From assembly GCA_021810805.1 (NCBI GenBank), contig JAJZHW010000007.1, forward strand, positions 1 through 64,000: a stretch of DNA of 64,000 bases, in the 5' to 3' direction. Position numbers and translations under genes: made by a program. Below the pieces are notes generated by a model. The model saw only the letters and a program-made list of their open reading frames with translations, ran no database searches and was not told the origin of the DNA. Shown piece after piece: positions 1-7,962 of this stretch. Numbering within the stretch: position 1 is the stretch's first letter; every line of letters starts with the position of its first letter. The stretch is from Nitrospirota bacterium (GTDB taxonomy: Bacteria > Nitrospirota > Leptospirillia > Leptospirillales > Leptospirillaceae).

Positions 1-212
1 TCTCGTTCGTGAGCGGCCTTGATTTCATGAAGCTTCTGGTCCGAAAAGAGACTGGACAACCCCTCCAGCGCTTGGCTTCTCCAGCGAACCAGAAGGGAGT
101 GGTGGATCCCATGTTCGGAGGCAAGTTGCGAGAGCGTCTTCTCTTCTCGAAGAAGATCGAGAACCACCTTAGACTTAAACTCGGGTGTGTAGTTTTTTCG
201 TTCGGATTTCAT
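1..212 (-). CDS. IS3-family transposase OrfA, N-terminal part (runs off window)
   Basis: The reverse strand reads from an ATG at 212 into the window edge. The first 70 residues look like the helix-turn-helix OrfA protein of IS3-family elements: a basic start (MKSERKNYTPEFKSKVV), then a short helix pair ending in HGIHHSLLVRWR, the usual recognition-helix signature of HTH_Tnp_1 proteins. OrfA binds the element ends and normally makes a frameshifted fusion with the DDE-transposase OrfB, which would lie to the left outside the window. The reading frame is open as far as visible. A terminal inverted repeat lies just upstream at about 229-256. Whether the element is complete or active cannot be told from here. 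Confidence 0.8.
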   Translation of the reverse strand, partial: MKSERKNYTPEFKSKVVLDLLREEKTLSQLASEHGIHHSLLVRWRSQALEGLSSLFSDQKLHEIKAAHER

Positions 213-256
213 TGTGCTTAGACCCCCCCCTGTTTTTTGTCCAGTTTTCTGGGTCC
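1..256 (-). mobile_element. Right end of an IS3-family insertion sequence
   Basis: The segment contains the start of an OrfA transposase and ends at 256 with a terminal-repeat-like sequence. On the minus strand it begins TGGACCCAGAAAACTGGAC, starting with TG as IS3-family ends do. The boundary is supported by the neighbour: the AbiEi-like frame stays protein-like up to this point and its last 13 residues are then encoded by the repeat itself. The other end and any target duplication are outside the window. Confidence 0.7.
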
Positions 257-997
257 ATCATAAGGCTTGAGCACAAGCAGTCCGTCGGAAGAGCGTGATA
301 CCCACGCTCGGCCGCTGCCGGTGGGCAGCTGAGTCACATCCAGCTTGGCGACCCAGGGCAGCGTGAGTTCGCACCCAAGCTGCAAGCACAGGCGCACCGT
401 CTTAACGCTGGTGCAGCGTTGCAGCAAATCACTCAACACATCGGCACGCAGGCTATAGGTGCTCTCGGCGAGTTCGCGTGCCTCCTGCAGGGGCTGGCGC
501 ACGCCTACCTCGCTGAGCATTTCCAGCAGCGCCCGTTCTGGCACCGAGACCCGTGGCGCGCCGTCACGCTTCCCGAACGGCCCGGCATGAAGTGGATCGT
601 TTGGGGGCTCATCGAACAGGCGCTTGCGGTGGTACTCCGCCGGAAATCGCTCGGTGAACCAGTTGGGGAGGCGAGCCGTTGTCCAGCCGTAGAGATTCAG
701 AACAGATTGCTGCGACAAATATTGCCGGACGCCGTACCAGTCGAGAGCCGACTTGCCGCCAACATGCAGGCCTTCGATGGAGCGCTGCATCAGTAGCAGA
801 CAGGCATGAAGATCGAGCGTATCGTTGGGGCGGCGGAACACCCCGCGCGCCAACCGGGAAAGCCAACCGGCACGCGCATAGTGTACGGCCAGGTCCGCAG
901 AGACCCCCAATGCCGCCAAATCCTCCGATGTCAGGGGGGTTCCAGGCACCCACTGCCGATAGAGGGAGTTTAACTTTGTTCTTTTAGTCGTAGCCAC
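218..997 (-). CDS. AbiEi-type antitoxin/transcriptional regulator, C-terminus replaced by IS DNA
   Basis: The protein resembles the AbiEi antitoxin of type IV AbiE toxin-antitoxin systems (COG5340/AbiEi_3 type): an N-terminal winged-helix region (about residues 10-60, with ARAGWLSRLARGVFRR) followed by the conserved middle part (HVGGKSALDWYG, VSVPERALLEML). AbiEi represses its own operon by binding inverted repeats in the promoter and neutralises the AbiEii nucleotidyltransferase. The frame is open from a TTG at 1033, but that TTG is part of a TTGACA -35 box, so I prefer the GTG at 997, which would give a nearly leaderless message. The last residues (after LKPYD) are encoded by the insertion-sequence end, so the native C-terminus is lost. 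No AbiEii gene follows inside the window. Family call fairly sure; activity doubtful. Confidence 0.7.
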   Translation of the reverse strand: MATTKRTKLNSLYRQWVPGTPLTSEDLAALGVSADLAVHYARAGWLSRLARGVFRRPNDTLDLHACLLLMQRSIEGLHVGGKSALDWYGVRQYLSQQSVLNLYGWTTARLPNWFTERFPAEYHRKRLFDEPPNDPLHAGPFGKRDGAPRVSVPERALLEMLSEVGVRQPLQEARELAESTYSLRADVLSDLLQRCTSVKTVRLCLQLGCELTLPWVAKLDVTQLPTGSGRAWVSRSSDGLLVLKPYDGPRKLDKKQGGV

Positions 998-1070
998 ATT
1001 ACGATTTTTACCACTTTTATAAGTGATTGTCAATCTTTGCCTGGACGTTTTAGTCGTAGTTGTGCTACGA
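988..1070 (-). promoter_or_regulatory. AbiEi-like promoter flanked by two 17-bp palindromic operators
   Basis: Two matching inverted repeats lie at 988-1004 (TCGTAGCCACATTACGA) and 1054-1070 (TCGTAGTTGTGCTACGA), each preceded by TTTTAG. Between them, on the minus strand, is a perfect TTGACA (1028-1033) and, 17 bp on, a weaker TAAAAA (1005-1010). AbiEi proteins are known to autoregulate through paired inverted repeats in their own promoter, so this is probably the native operator. The start point would fall about 998, inside the first repeat. Confidence 0.6.
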
Positions 1071-1391
1071 TAGCTACAAATAATCCAAAGATGCGGGCTT
1101 GCCGGTTCATAGCGATAATTGAGGATTGATGGGCTGGAGTAGCCGCCCGTCAGACCGAGTCCATCTCCCGTGCCATTTCCTCGCTTTTACCCGGGCTCTT
1201 GGCTTCGGAGAACCCTCCTGCGTCTTCATCCCCTGCTACGGTCGTTCTTTTGTCCCTCAATGCCACAAGAATCGATGGGGTTGCTTTCCCCAAGGGCAAG
1301 AAGGACGGACTTTATCTCCAGATTCCTGCGAAAACCCCAAAGATGTGATCAGTTTTTGACCAAACGAAAGCTCATGTCGTTGTCGAGTTAA

Positions 1392-1490
1392 GAATCTGAG
1401 GGGAAATCGTTCGATTGCGGCGATGCAGAGCTCGACGAGTGTCTGCACCGCTCTGCACGTCATGATGTCCCTTGCAACCTTTGCCGCTGA
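1392..1490 (+). pseudogene. Possible remnant of a GNAT-type toxin
   Basis: A 32-codon open stretch between two stops encodes FDCGDAELDECLHRSARHD. This matches the N-terminal pattern of TacT-like GNAT toxins (F-x-CG-x3-LD-x2-L-x3-A-x2-D). It has no start codon and stops soon after, so at most a fragment remains. The rest of 1071-1514 shows no supportable gene; one further open stretch (1130-1348, plus strand) has no start and no family I recognise. Low confidence because it rests on one short motif. Confidence 0.3.
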
Positions 1491-1514
1491 ACTTAAGCGT
1501 CCGGTCAAGTTGAG

Positions 1515-2189
1515 TTATTCAACAACCTCCCATTCCTCTCGCGCGTTCTGGAGATGGACCGGGATCGGGGAGAGAAGCTGTGCCAGGGTTCGGGGGTTGA
1601 AGGAGATCGCCCGGTCGTGAACTCCGGGTCGAGGACAAAGGAGAAGGGCTTCGGGGGGGAACCCCTCCGAAGTCAGGATCCGGACGGCCGAGAGGGTGGC
1701 GGAGAGGGTTCCGAGGTGGGGATGGGAGACGAGGAGAATGCGGGAGGGCAGACCTGTGGCCCGGGCCAGGGAGAGGATCCCCTCTCCGGTGCCGAAGAAG
1801 GGGGAGAGGACCCCGCCGGACCCCTCCACCACCACCCGTTTGCCAGAGTCCGCCGCGGAGCGAAGACGGGCAGCCAGAGCCTCCCGGTCGAGAGACCGGC
1901 CCTCGAGACGGGCGGCCGTCATGGGGTCGAGGGGCTCCCGGAAGGAGGCCCCCTCCCAGACGGTCAAGGGGTCGGCTCCCGCCGCCAGATACCGAAGGAT
2001 ATCCCGATCCTCCGAAGGATCCGGATCCTTCGACACCCCGGTCTGGGCGACTTTCACATAGAAAAGGTCCGATTGCCCCCGATGAGCTCGGACAATGGAT
2101 TCCATGACGCGGGTCTTGCCGACCTCGGTGTCGGTGGCCAGAACAAAGAGAATCGAGCGAGAGGGCGCCTCAGGCGGAAAGAAGATCAC
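1515..2189 (-). CDS. bioD: Dethiobiotin synthetase
   Basis: BioD closes the ureido ring of dethiobiotin from 7,8-diaminopelargonic acid, CO2 and ATP, the penultimate step of biotin synthesis in the cytoplasm. The 224-residue length is normal. The P-loop ATDTEVGKT is at residues 18-26, the substrate-binding lysine segment VKVAQTG at about 45-51, and the glycine-rich VVEGSGGVLSPF at about 120-131. The start lies inside the upstream DegT gene (20-nt overlap), and the gene is the last of a tightly overlapping minus-strand operon. No other biotin gene is visible nearby. Confidence 0.92.
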   Translation of the reverse strand: MIFFPPEAPSRSILFVLATDTEVGKTRVMESIVRAHRGQSDLFYVKVAQTGVSKDPDPSEDRDILRYLAAGADPLTVWEGASFREPLDPMTAARLEGRSLDREALAARLRSAADSGKRVVVEGSGGVLSPFFGTGEGILSLARATGLPSRILLVSHPHLGTLSATLSAVRILTSEGFPPEALLLCPRPGVHDRAISFNPRTLAQLLSPIPVHLQNAREEWEVVE

Positions 2190-3357
2190 GGACGGAGCCG
2201 ATCACCCGCTCCTGCTCAAGATCGGTGAGCTCGGGAAAGACCGGAAGGGAGACCACCTCGCGCGAGAGGGCCTCGGAGACGGCCAGCGGACCATGGATGG
2301 TGGGGTTGTCGGAGAAGGCCTTCTGCCGGTGGAGGGGAATGGGGTAGTAGACCTCCGAGCCGATGGAGCGTTCCGTCAAGGCGGATCTCAGGCGATCGCG
2401 GCGCCCCTCCTCCGAGATCCGGAGGGTGTACTGGTGGTAGACATGGCCCCCTCCCCCTTCGGTGCGCTCGGGGTCCAGGGGAACGACCACACCCGGAAGC
2501 CCCGAGAATGCCTCGTTGTAGCGCCCGGCCAGCTCCTGCCGGCGACGGGTCCAGAGCTCAAGACGCGGGAGCTTCACGGAGAGAACCCGGGCCTGGAGAG
2601 CGTCGAGACGGGCATTCATCCCCATCTCTTCGTGTTCGTACCGCCTCCGGGAGCCATGGACCCGAAGCCGGAGGCAATGCTCGACGATCGCCGGATCGGT
2701 GGAGGTGATCATCCCCGCGTCCCCGGCCGCCCCCAGGTTCTTTGTGGGAAAGAACGAATAGGCCACCGCCTGGCTGAAGGCTCCGGGAGGCCGCCCCCGG
2801 AAGGTCGCCCCCACCGACTGGCAGGCATCCTCCACCACGAAAAGACCGTGGCGGCGAGCCAGGGAGGAGAGGAGCTCCATGTCCACCATCCGGCCATAGA
2901 GGTGAACGGGAAGGATCCCGGCCACCGGGATCTCTCCTCGGCGAGTGCGTAGCCCCCCCTGACCATCCACCACGGTCTCCCTCCGGAAGAAGTCCTCGAC
3001 AATCTCCGGGGTCATGAGATAACTCACAGGGTCGACATCCACAAAGACGGGAATCCCCCCGGCCAGAACGACGGCTCCTGCCGTGGCGAAAAAGGTGAAG
3101 GAGGGCACGAGAACTCCCTGCCCTGGCCGGAGACCTGCCGCCAAAAGGGCGACGACCAAGGCATCGGTTCCCGAGGAGATCCCCACCGCCCGTCCGAGGC
3201 CCAGGGTTTTCGAAAAGGCCTCCTCGAAGGAGGAGACGGCCTCTCCCAGGATAAATTGCTGGGAGCGAAACAGGGGAACCACCGCCTCGAGCATCTCTTT
3301 TTCCATGGAGGAGAACTGGCGGGTGAGGTCGAAGAAGGGAACGGGAGTATTGGTCAC
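2170..3357 (-). CDS. DegT/DnrJ/EryC1/StrS-family PLP aminotransferase
   Basis: A 395-residue PLP-dependent aminotransferase of the family that usually transfers an amino group to nucleotide-linked keto-sugars. The N-terminal FFDLTRQF, the cofactor-binding SSGTDAL (61-67), VEDACQSVGA (175-184) and the probable PLP lysine in FFPTKNLGAAGDAG (Lys206) are present. Its ATG overlaps the stop of the TPR/LysM gene by 4 nt and its end overlaps bioD by 20 nt, so the three are translationally coupled. The family suggests a role in surface-sugar synthesis, but the fusion-like arrangement with bioD is unexplained and the substrate cannot be predicted. Confidence 0.9.
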   Translation of the reverse strand: MTNTPVPFFDLTRQFSSMEKEMLEAVVPLFRSQQFILGEAVSSFEEAFSKTLGLGRAVGISSGTDALVVALLAAGLRPGQGVLVPSFTFFATAGAVVLAGGIPVFVDVDPVSYLMTPEIVEDFFRRETVVDGQGGLRTRRGEIPVAGILPVHLYGRMVDMELLSSLARRHGLFVVEDACQSVGATFRGRPPGAFSQAVAYSFFPTKNLGAAGDAGMITSTDPAIVEHCLRLRVHGSRRRYEHEEMGMNARLDALQARVLSVKLPRLELWTRRRQELAGRYNEAFSGLPGVVVPLDPERTEGGGGHVYHQYTLRISEEGRRDRLRSALTERSIGSEVYYPIPLHRQKAFSDNPTIHGPLAVSEALSREVVSLPVFPELTDLEQERVIGSVRDLLSA

Positions 3358-5627
3358 GACAGGTCCTTTGAGGCAAGTTGGTTCGGCGATCCCTTGAGGC
3401 TCGCGGATCGGGTTGAGCTCCGGTGGCGGGCTCCTCGTCGGGCAGGATGCGGAGGAGGAGGAATCCGAAGAATCGTCCCCCAGGGGATTTCGTTGGGGTT
3501 GGTCACGAGAGGGCGATTTTCATGGAGGAGAAAGCGCCAGAGCCGGGGCGTCCCGTAGACATTTTCCTTGGCGGCGATCGACTGCAGGGTATCTCCCTCG
3601 TGGACCCGGTAGATCGTCACGGGCCCCGATTCCGGATGAAGGCGTCCGTAGAGTCTCACCGCCTTCCTGAGATCAGGAATGAACGAAGTGTCGCCCTTCC
3701 CGTACCAGGTGAGATAGCGAAGAACCCGGCGATGGTGGAGGGGGTGGATGAGAATCCCTGTCCTCATGTGATCCTGCGAGCGCGACAGAAGGATGTGGGA
3801 GAGGTCCAGGAAAGAATCTCCCGACCCCTTCGACTCCTTGCCCAGGACGAGGCCTTGAAGTAGGGTCAGTCGGGACGGGTCTTGCGGAGCACTTCCCAAA
3901 GACAAGGCCAGATGGCGCTCGATGCGTCCCATGTGGTCGAGAACCGTGGGGTCGTGGGGCATGGCCAAAAGGGCCTGGGACTCTTCCCGAAGGGCCTTGG
4001 CAAAGTGCCCCTGCCGGTCGTAGAGCCACCCCAGGCTGTCCCGGTAGGCCCCGTTTTTCGGGTCGTCGGTCAGGGCCCGAAGGATCATGTAGCGGGCTCC
4101 CACCAGATCCCCCTTCATCAAGACCTCGGTATATCCGAGATAGTTCAGGGCATCGGCAAATCCGCGGTCGAGGGCAAGGGAGCGATGGAGGAGGTCCAGG
4201 ACCTTGGGCAGATATCGTTTGTGGTCCCACTGGTCGTAGAGGATCGCTTCGTTGAAGAGAAGGATCGGATTTTTGGGCGAGAGCTTGCGGGCGCGCCGGA
4301 TCTCCTCGATGGCCTCGGGGTAGCGCTTCTGGTCCATCCGGGCCAGGGCCAGGGAAAAAGGGATCTCCCACCGGTCTGCGGAGAGGCTTTCGGCCTCCTC
4401 GAGGTAGACGACGGCCTTGGAGTTGTTTTCCAGACGGCGATAGAGATCTCCCAGGTCGTAGGAGCCCTCGTAAAGGTTGGGAAAACGATGGATCATGAGG
4501 CGATAGGTGGCGATGGCCCGGGTAAAGTGCAGGGATTTCTCGTAGACCGATCCCAGAAAGGAGAGAAGGCGGGGATCCTCGGGGTGGCTCTTGAGGATCC
4601 CCTCAATTTGCCGGATGGCCTCGTCATACCGGCTCTCCTGAACGAGAAGCGAGGAGAGTATCAGGGGAAGACGGTTGTTCCGGGGGTGCTCGTAGATGGC
4701 CCGCTTGAGAAGGTTGACCGCCTGGGGGTAGAGCTTGAGGGCAAAGTAGGTTTTAAGGAGCTTGACCTCAAGGTCGATCCGTCCGACGTCCTCCAGGGAG
4801 AGAAGCTTCTCGTAAGGGGGGCGCGCATCCGCCCAGTCCCCCTGCTTGCTGAAGAGGTCCCCCAGGGCACCCAGCGCAGGGGCGAAGCGGGGGTTCCGCT
4901 GAAGGGAGAGACGGTAGAGGGCAATCGCCTTGCCGGTATTCCCGTTTCGCTCCTCCTGGAACCCCAGGTAAAAGGGCAGATAGTCGGAGCTCTTCGAGCG
5001 CCGCACTCCCTCTTCGAGGATCGCCCGGCTGCGGTCGGGCCGACCCTCCTTGGAATAGACATCCGAGAGGGCGATATAGGCTTCGTCTTTCAGTGGATCA
5101 AGGGTCAGAACGTGTTTTCGGTAGACATCGACAATCTGCCGGAGAACGGCCTTTCGCTTTTCCGGGTCAAGTTCCTGCGCGGAGGCGATCTGCAGGATTG
5201 TTCCCAGGGTAAGCCAGGGTCGCAGACGGCTGGGATGTTTCGAGGCGACCTGCCGGGCCTGGGCCTCGGCCCCTTTGAGGTCTCCGGTTTTGAGGAGGAC
5301 GCGGGCCTTCATGAGGCCCAGATAGACCGAGGAGGGACGGTAGGCCAAGGCCTTTTCCACCTCGTCCTTCGCCAGATAGGGGTTGTCGAGGGTCAGGGCC
5401 ACATCCGCGGCAATCTCATGGTAGTAAGCCTGCCACGGATAGGCCGGGTCAGGGTGGCCCGAGCCGCCAAGGGCTATCCTTGTCTCTTGTTTGACGCCGT
5501 TTGTCCGGACTCCGGACATCGACCCCGACGCGGAGGAACCACTGGCGGAAGGAAGGCTCTGGCATGCGGAGAGAAGGGCCGTCGAAGAGAGGAGAAAAGC
5601 GGCGCACAACCTGACAGGGAGAGACAT
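3354..5627 (-). CDS. TPR-repeat lipoprotein with C-terminal LysM domain
   Basis: I start this gene at the ATG at 5627, where the upstream stop and this start form TGATG and AGCGAGG sits 5 nt before the ATG. The result is a 757-residue protein with a lipoprotein signal (SLPVRLCAAFLLSSTALLSAC, lipobox LLSAC), so it should be anchored in the membrane facing the periplasm. Most of the chain is helical tetratricopeptide repeats (many YxxLGxxY-type and PxNxxLxxxLA-type units). The C-terminal part (YRVHEGDTLQSIAAKENVYG onward) is a LysM peptidoglycan-binding module. It probably acts as an envelope scaffold for a wall-associated complex. The frame stays open for 94 codons upstream, but that part is the neighbouring gene read out of phase. 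Confidence 0.85.
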   Translation of the reverse strand: MSLPVRLCAAFLLSSTALLSACQSLPSASGSSASGSMSGVRTNGVKQETRIALGGSGHPDPAYPWQAYYHEIAADVALTLDNPYLAKDEVEKALAYRPSSVYLGLMKARVLLKTGDLKGAEAQARQVASKHPSRLRPWLTLGTILQIASAQELDPEKRKAVLRQIVDVYRKHVLTLDPLKDEAYIALSDVYSKEGRPDRSRAILEEGVRRSKSSDYLPFYLGFQEERNGNTGKAIALYRLSLQRNPRFAPALGALGDLFSKQGDWADARPPYEKLLSLEDVGRIDLEVKLLKTYFALKLYPQAVNLLKRAIYEHPRNNRLPLILSSLLVQESRYDEAIRQIEGILKSHPEDPRLLSFLGSVYEKSLHFTRAIATYRLMIHRFPNLYEGSYDLGDLYRRLENNSKAVVYLEEAESLSADRWEIPFSLALARMDQKRYPEAIEEIRRARKLSPKNPILLFNEAILYDQWDHKRYLPKVLDLLHRSLALDRGFADALNYLGYTEVLMKGDLVGARYMILRALTDDPKNGAYRDSLGWLYDRQGHFAKALREESQALLAMPHDPTVLDHMGRIERHLALSLGSAPQDPSRLTLLQGLVLGKESKGSGDSFLDLSHILLSRSQDHMRTGILIHPLHHRRVLRYLTWYGKGDTSFIPDLRKAVRLYGRLHPESGPVTIYRVHEGDTLQSIAAKENVYGTPRLWRFLLHENRPLVTNPNEIPWGTILRIPPPPHPARRGARHRSSTRSASLKGSPNQLASKDLS

Positions 5628-6366
5628 CAAAACCTCGCTTGAACGATGCGAAAGAGGGTCTCCCCGACTTTCTGGTCCAGATCTATCTCGAATGGGTGTG
5701 AATGGGTCCAGACGACGTGGAATGAGCCGGGGGATCTGCCTCCAGCGCCTGGCCCACCCGCCGGGAGCGGATCTCCCGCATATCCTGCCCGAGAACGGCT
5801 CCCGGAATGTAGTCGAAGACCTTCCCTGCAACGAGCTCCTTCGCCGAGACGGTCGAGGAGGCATAGGCAAGGGCAAGAAGACGCGGAGAGCCGGAAAAAA
5901 GACCCGCAATGGAGCCCGGCCAGCGGACCTCCACAGATGTCATGGAAAACCCTTGCCCCAGGTCGCACCGGGCATGGACGATCCCGCCCCGGGAGTCCAG
6001 AAAGGGGATCGACTTCTTCACGGGAAAACGAAGCCCCGGAGAGAGCCGAAGAAAGACCCCTTCCCGGGAGGAAAGTTCGAAGATGTACTCCCTGTGCCCC
6101 TCCCCCTCGGTCATTTTGTACCGGAGAGGCAGGGAGGGCTCGGTCGAGGCCGTCCAGAATCCCCGCGCCCCTTCCCACTCTCCGTAGCCGGGAAGCAACG
6201 TCAGGGAGGCGGTCCGACCATCGTGAAGCAGAAGGTGGATTCCCCCCAGCGTTCGTCCGGGAGCCCCCGGAAATGACAGGATCCTCCCCCGACGGAAGCC
6301 CAGCCGCTGCCGACAGCCCTCCACCGGAAGAAGGTAGAGGAGAAGAAAGGCATTCTGGTTGACCAT
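5627..6366 (-). pseudogene. Hypothetical protein with a likely single-base frameshift
   Basis: The ATG at 6366 follows AGGAGGG at suitable spacing. The frame runs 227 codons and stops at 5683 with an unconvincing tail. If one C is added to the C5 run at 5729-5733, the frame continues as SFHVVWTHSHPFEIDLDQ and then VGETLFRIVQARF, and its stop falls exactly on the TGATG that starts the TPR/LysM gene. This coupling argues that the longer form (about 246 residues) is native. No domain is recognised. It is the first gene of the overlapping operon leading to bioD. The frameshift may be a real mutation, a phase-variable tract or a sequencing error. Confidence 0.6.
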
Positions 6367-6491
6367 TCGCGCGACTCCCTCCTGTCCTCACTCTCATGGT
6401 CCCGGAAGAATCCCGTCTCCCATTCTACCACACCGGAGCCCCGTCTCCCGAATCGGGGTCCCCGCCGGTTCCGGAAGTCCTCCTTTCGGGG

Positions 6492-7118
6492 TTAACGCTT
6501 TCTGGCGATCTGGCCGCGATAGCGGGAGAGGAAGAGATTGATCTTGATCCTGTCGATGAATTTGAGAGGGAGAATTCGTCTCCATGCCAGCAGAACCAGC
6601 GGATCGGAATACCTGGCCTTGACGAGAAGAACTCCATATCCCAGCTTCTGCTGCTGCAGGAAGCCTTCGGAGGAGGTGTCGTCGCTGGCGATCTGATGGA
6701 GGGTCTCAACCCCCGAAGGCGTCAGGCGGGAGGGATCGTAGAAGAAGATGATGTTCCCCCGGCGAATGACATTGACGATGGTGCAGGGAGAGAGTCCGCT
6801 TTCCGGGAGATCGTTTTTGGCAATGTAGGTTTCGGTCATGGGACCGGAGCTCGGCGGACGCGAGTTATAGTGAAAGTTCTGGCAGGCGGCGGGGTCCGTC
6901 GAGCTCTTGTGTCCCTGGGAGGGATAGCGAAGGATCCCTGAGCGGATGGGCGAAAAGGGCTGGTTGCTTCCTCCGCCGAACATCCCCATCATCGGCATGA
7001 AGGGGGTGGTCGGCGAATTGGTCGTCCCCTGCCCCGAGCTGTCAGCCAGTGCCGGAAGGACTCCCTTGAAAAAAAAGCCCGAAAAGGTTACCAATAGAAG
7101 GATGGATCGGAATAACAC
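6492..7118 (-). CDS. Hypothetical exported protein
   Basis: I do not recognise this family. With a GTG start at 7118 the protein has a clean signal peptide (LFRSILLLVTFSGFFF, then GVLPALA before the likely cleavage), a Gly/Met/Pro-rich stretch (PFMPMMGMFGGG), and a C-terminal part rich in hydrophobic and basic residues (FIDRIKINLFLSRYRG). Two cysteines (in AACQNF and SPCTIV) could pair in the periplasm. ATG starts at 7211 or 7217 are possible but would put 30 or more residues in front of the signal sequence. It is divergent from the beta-barrel-like gene on the other strand, and both start next to a shared mirror-image sequence. Confidence 0.55.
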   Translation of the reverse strand: MLFRSILLLVTFSGFFFKGVLPALADSSGQGTTNSPTTPFMPMMGMFGGGSNQPFSPIRSGILRYPSQGHKSSTDPAACQNFHYNSRPPSSGPMTETYIAKNDLPESGLSPCTIVNVIRRGNIIFFYDPSRLTPSGVETLHQIASDDTSSEGFLQQQKLGYGVLLVKARYSDPLVLLAWRRILPLKFIDRIKINLFLSRYRGQIARKR

Positions 7119-7120
7119 TG

Positions 7121-7189
7121 TTTTTTTCTTCGGGAAGTTTCCCGCCACCTTCGGTTCCGGACGGCCGGACAGTCTCCCGAAGAAAAAAA
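7121..7189. repeat. Mirror-image 15-bp arms between divergent exported-protein genes
   Basis: The arm TTTTTTTCTTCGGGA (7121-7135) is exactly the reverse complement of TCCCGAAGAAAAAAA (7175-7189), with 39 bp between. The two arms sit just before the two divergent coding starts, so each transcript would begin near the same sequence. This could be a paired operator, a bidirectional terminator-like hairpin, or a shared leader element. Confidence 0.6.
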
Positions 7190-7209
7190 TCCCTACCAAG
7201 GAGCCTCTC

Positions 7210-7740
7210 ATCAACATTTCCCCCTTTTTCTCACGAGCACTTGTGGTCGCCGGATTTCTCCTGGCCATTCTTTCGCCCCTGTGGGCGGCTCCGGCCAAGG
7301 CATCCGCCGATGCCCTTCCGGACATCTTCGGTGAGTATATACCGGGAACGGTTGATGGTTCCAATGCCCCTTACACCTTCGGGCAAGGCTGGGGAGCCGG
7401 GGTCGACTGGAGTGCCTTCGTAACCTCCGGATTCTTCGTCCGGGGAGGAGTGCAGATGACGAACTTCCCCGGCCCGGGCGTCTTCCTTCTGCCCATCACG
7501 GTGGGCGGGGGGTACCGATTGACCAAGGGCTCGCCGGGGGATCTGTATCTGGTGGGAGATCTTGGAATCGCCCCAGGATTTTACCCCGGAGGATCATCGA
7601 CCACCTCCTACTACGATGCCGGCATCGGGTACTCATTCACCATGGTCTTTGCCGAGTTCAAGGTGGCGATCCTGCCTGGAACCAATTACGGCAACGGAAC
7701 CTTCCTCTATTTTCCCCTGACAGTGGGAATCCATCTCTGA
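7210..7740 (+). CDS. Small outer-membrane beta-barrel-like protein, unusual start codon
   Basis: The C-terminal 140 residues alternate short hydrophobic and polar stretches and end in IHL, as in small outer-membrane barrels (YTFGQGWGAGVDWSAFVT, FFVRGGVQM, GGGYRLTKGSPGDLYLVGDL, YYDAGIGYSF). A signal peptide precedes it (ALVVAGFLLAILSPLWAAP, then AKASA). The start is hard to place. A good AAGGAG (7198-7203) lies 6 nt before an ATC at 7210, and no ATG, GTG or TTG lies between it and 7102. Either ATC initiates or translation starts at the ATG at 7102 with an odd N-terminus. No function can be assigned beyond envelope localisation. Confidence 0.6.
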   Translation: MNISPFFSRALVVAGFLLAILSPLWAAPAKASADALPDIFGEYIPGTVDGSNAPYTFGQGWGAGVDWSAFVTSGFFVRGGVQMTNFPGPGVFLLPITVGGGYRLTKGSPGDLYLVGDLGIAPGFYPGGSSTTSYYDAGIGYSFTMVFAEFKVAILPGTNYGNGTFLYFPLTVGIHL

Positions 7741-7962
7741 AGCGTGCCCCAGATTTCCCGCCTCCATGATCGGATGTGGCCCGTCGGAGAAGATCGACGG
7801 CAACCTCTCCCCACTCCAAAGCCTTCCTGCCATTCGAGGGGAGCCGAATGGCGACGTCCCCTCTGCCTCCCCCAATGTGAGCCAAAAGATCGAGAATCGA
7901 TCCAGACGAATCCAACGACAATCCCCCTCCCGCACATCCTCGGGAAGACCAAGAAATCTTGA

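Noticed and set aside
1126-1359. Plus-strand open frame of 77 codons
   Set aside because: Low-complexity composition, no ribosome site and no family resemblance; probably a chance frame in a decayed region.
5627-6397. Full 256-codon alternative minus frame over the frameshifted hypothetical gene
   Set aside because: Only its last 31 or so codons look like real protein; the rest is Gly/Ser/Arg-rich noise typical of a shifted frame, so I use it only as the restored C-terminus.
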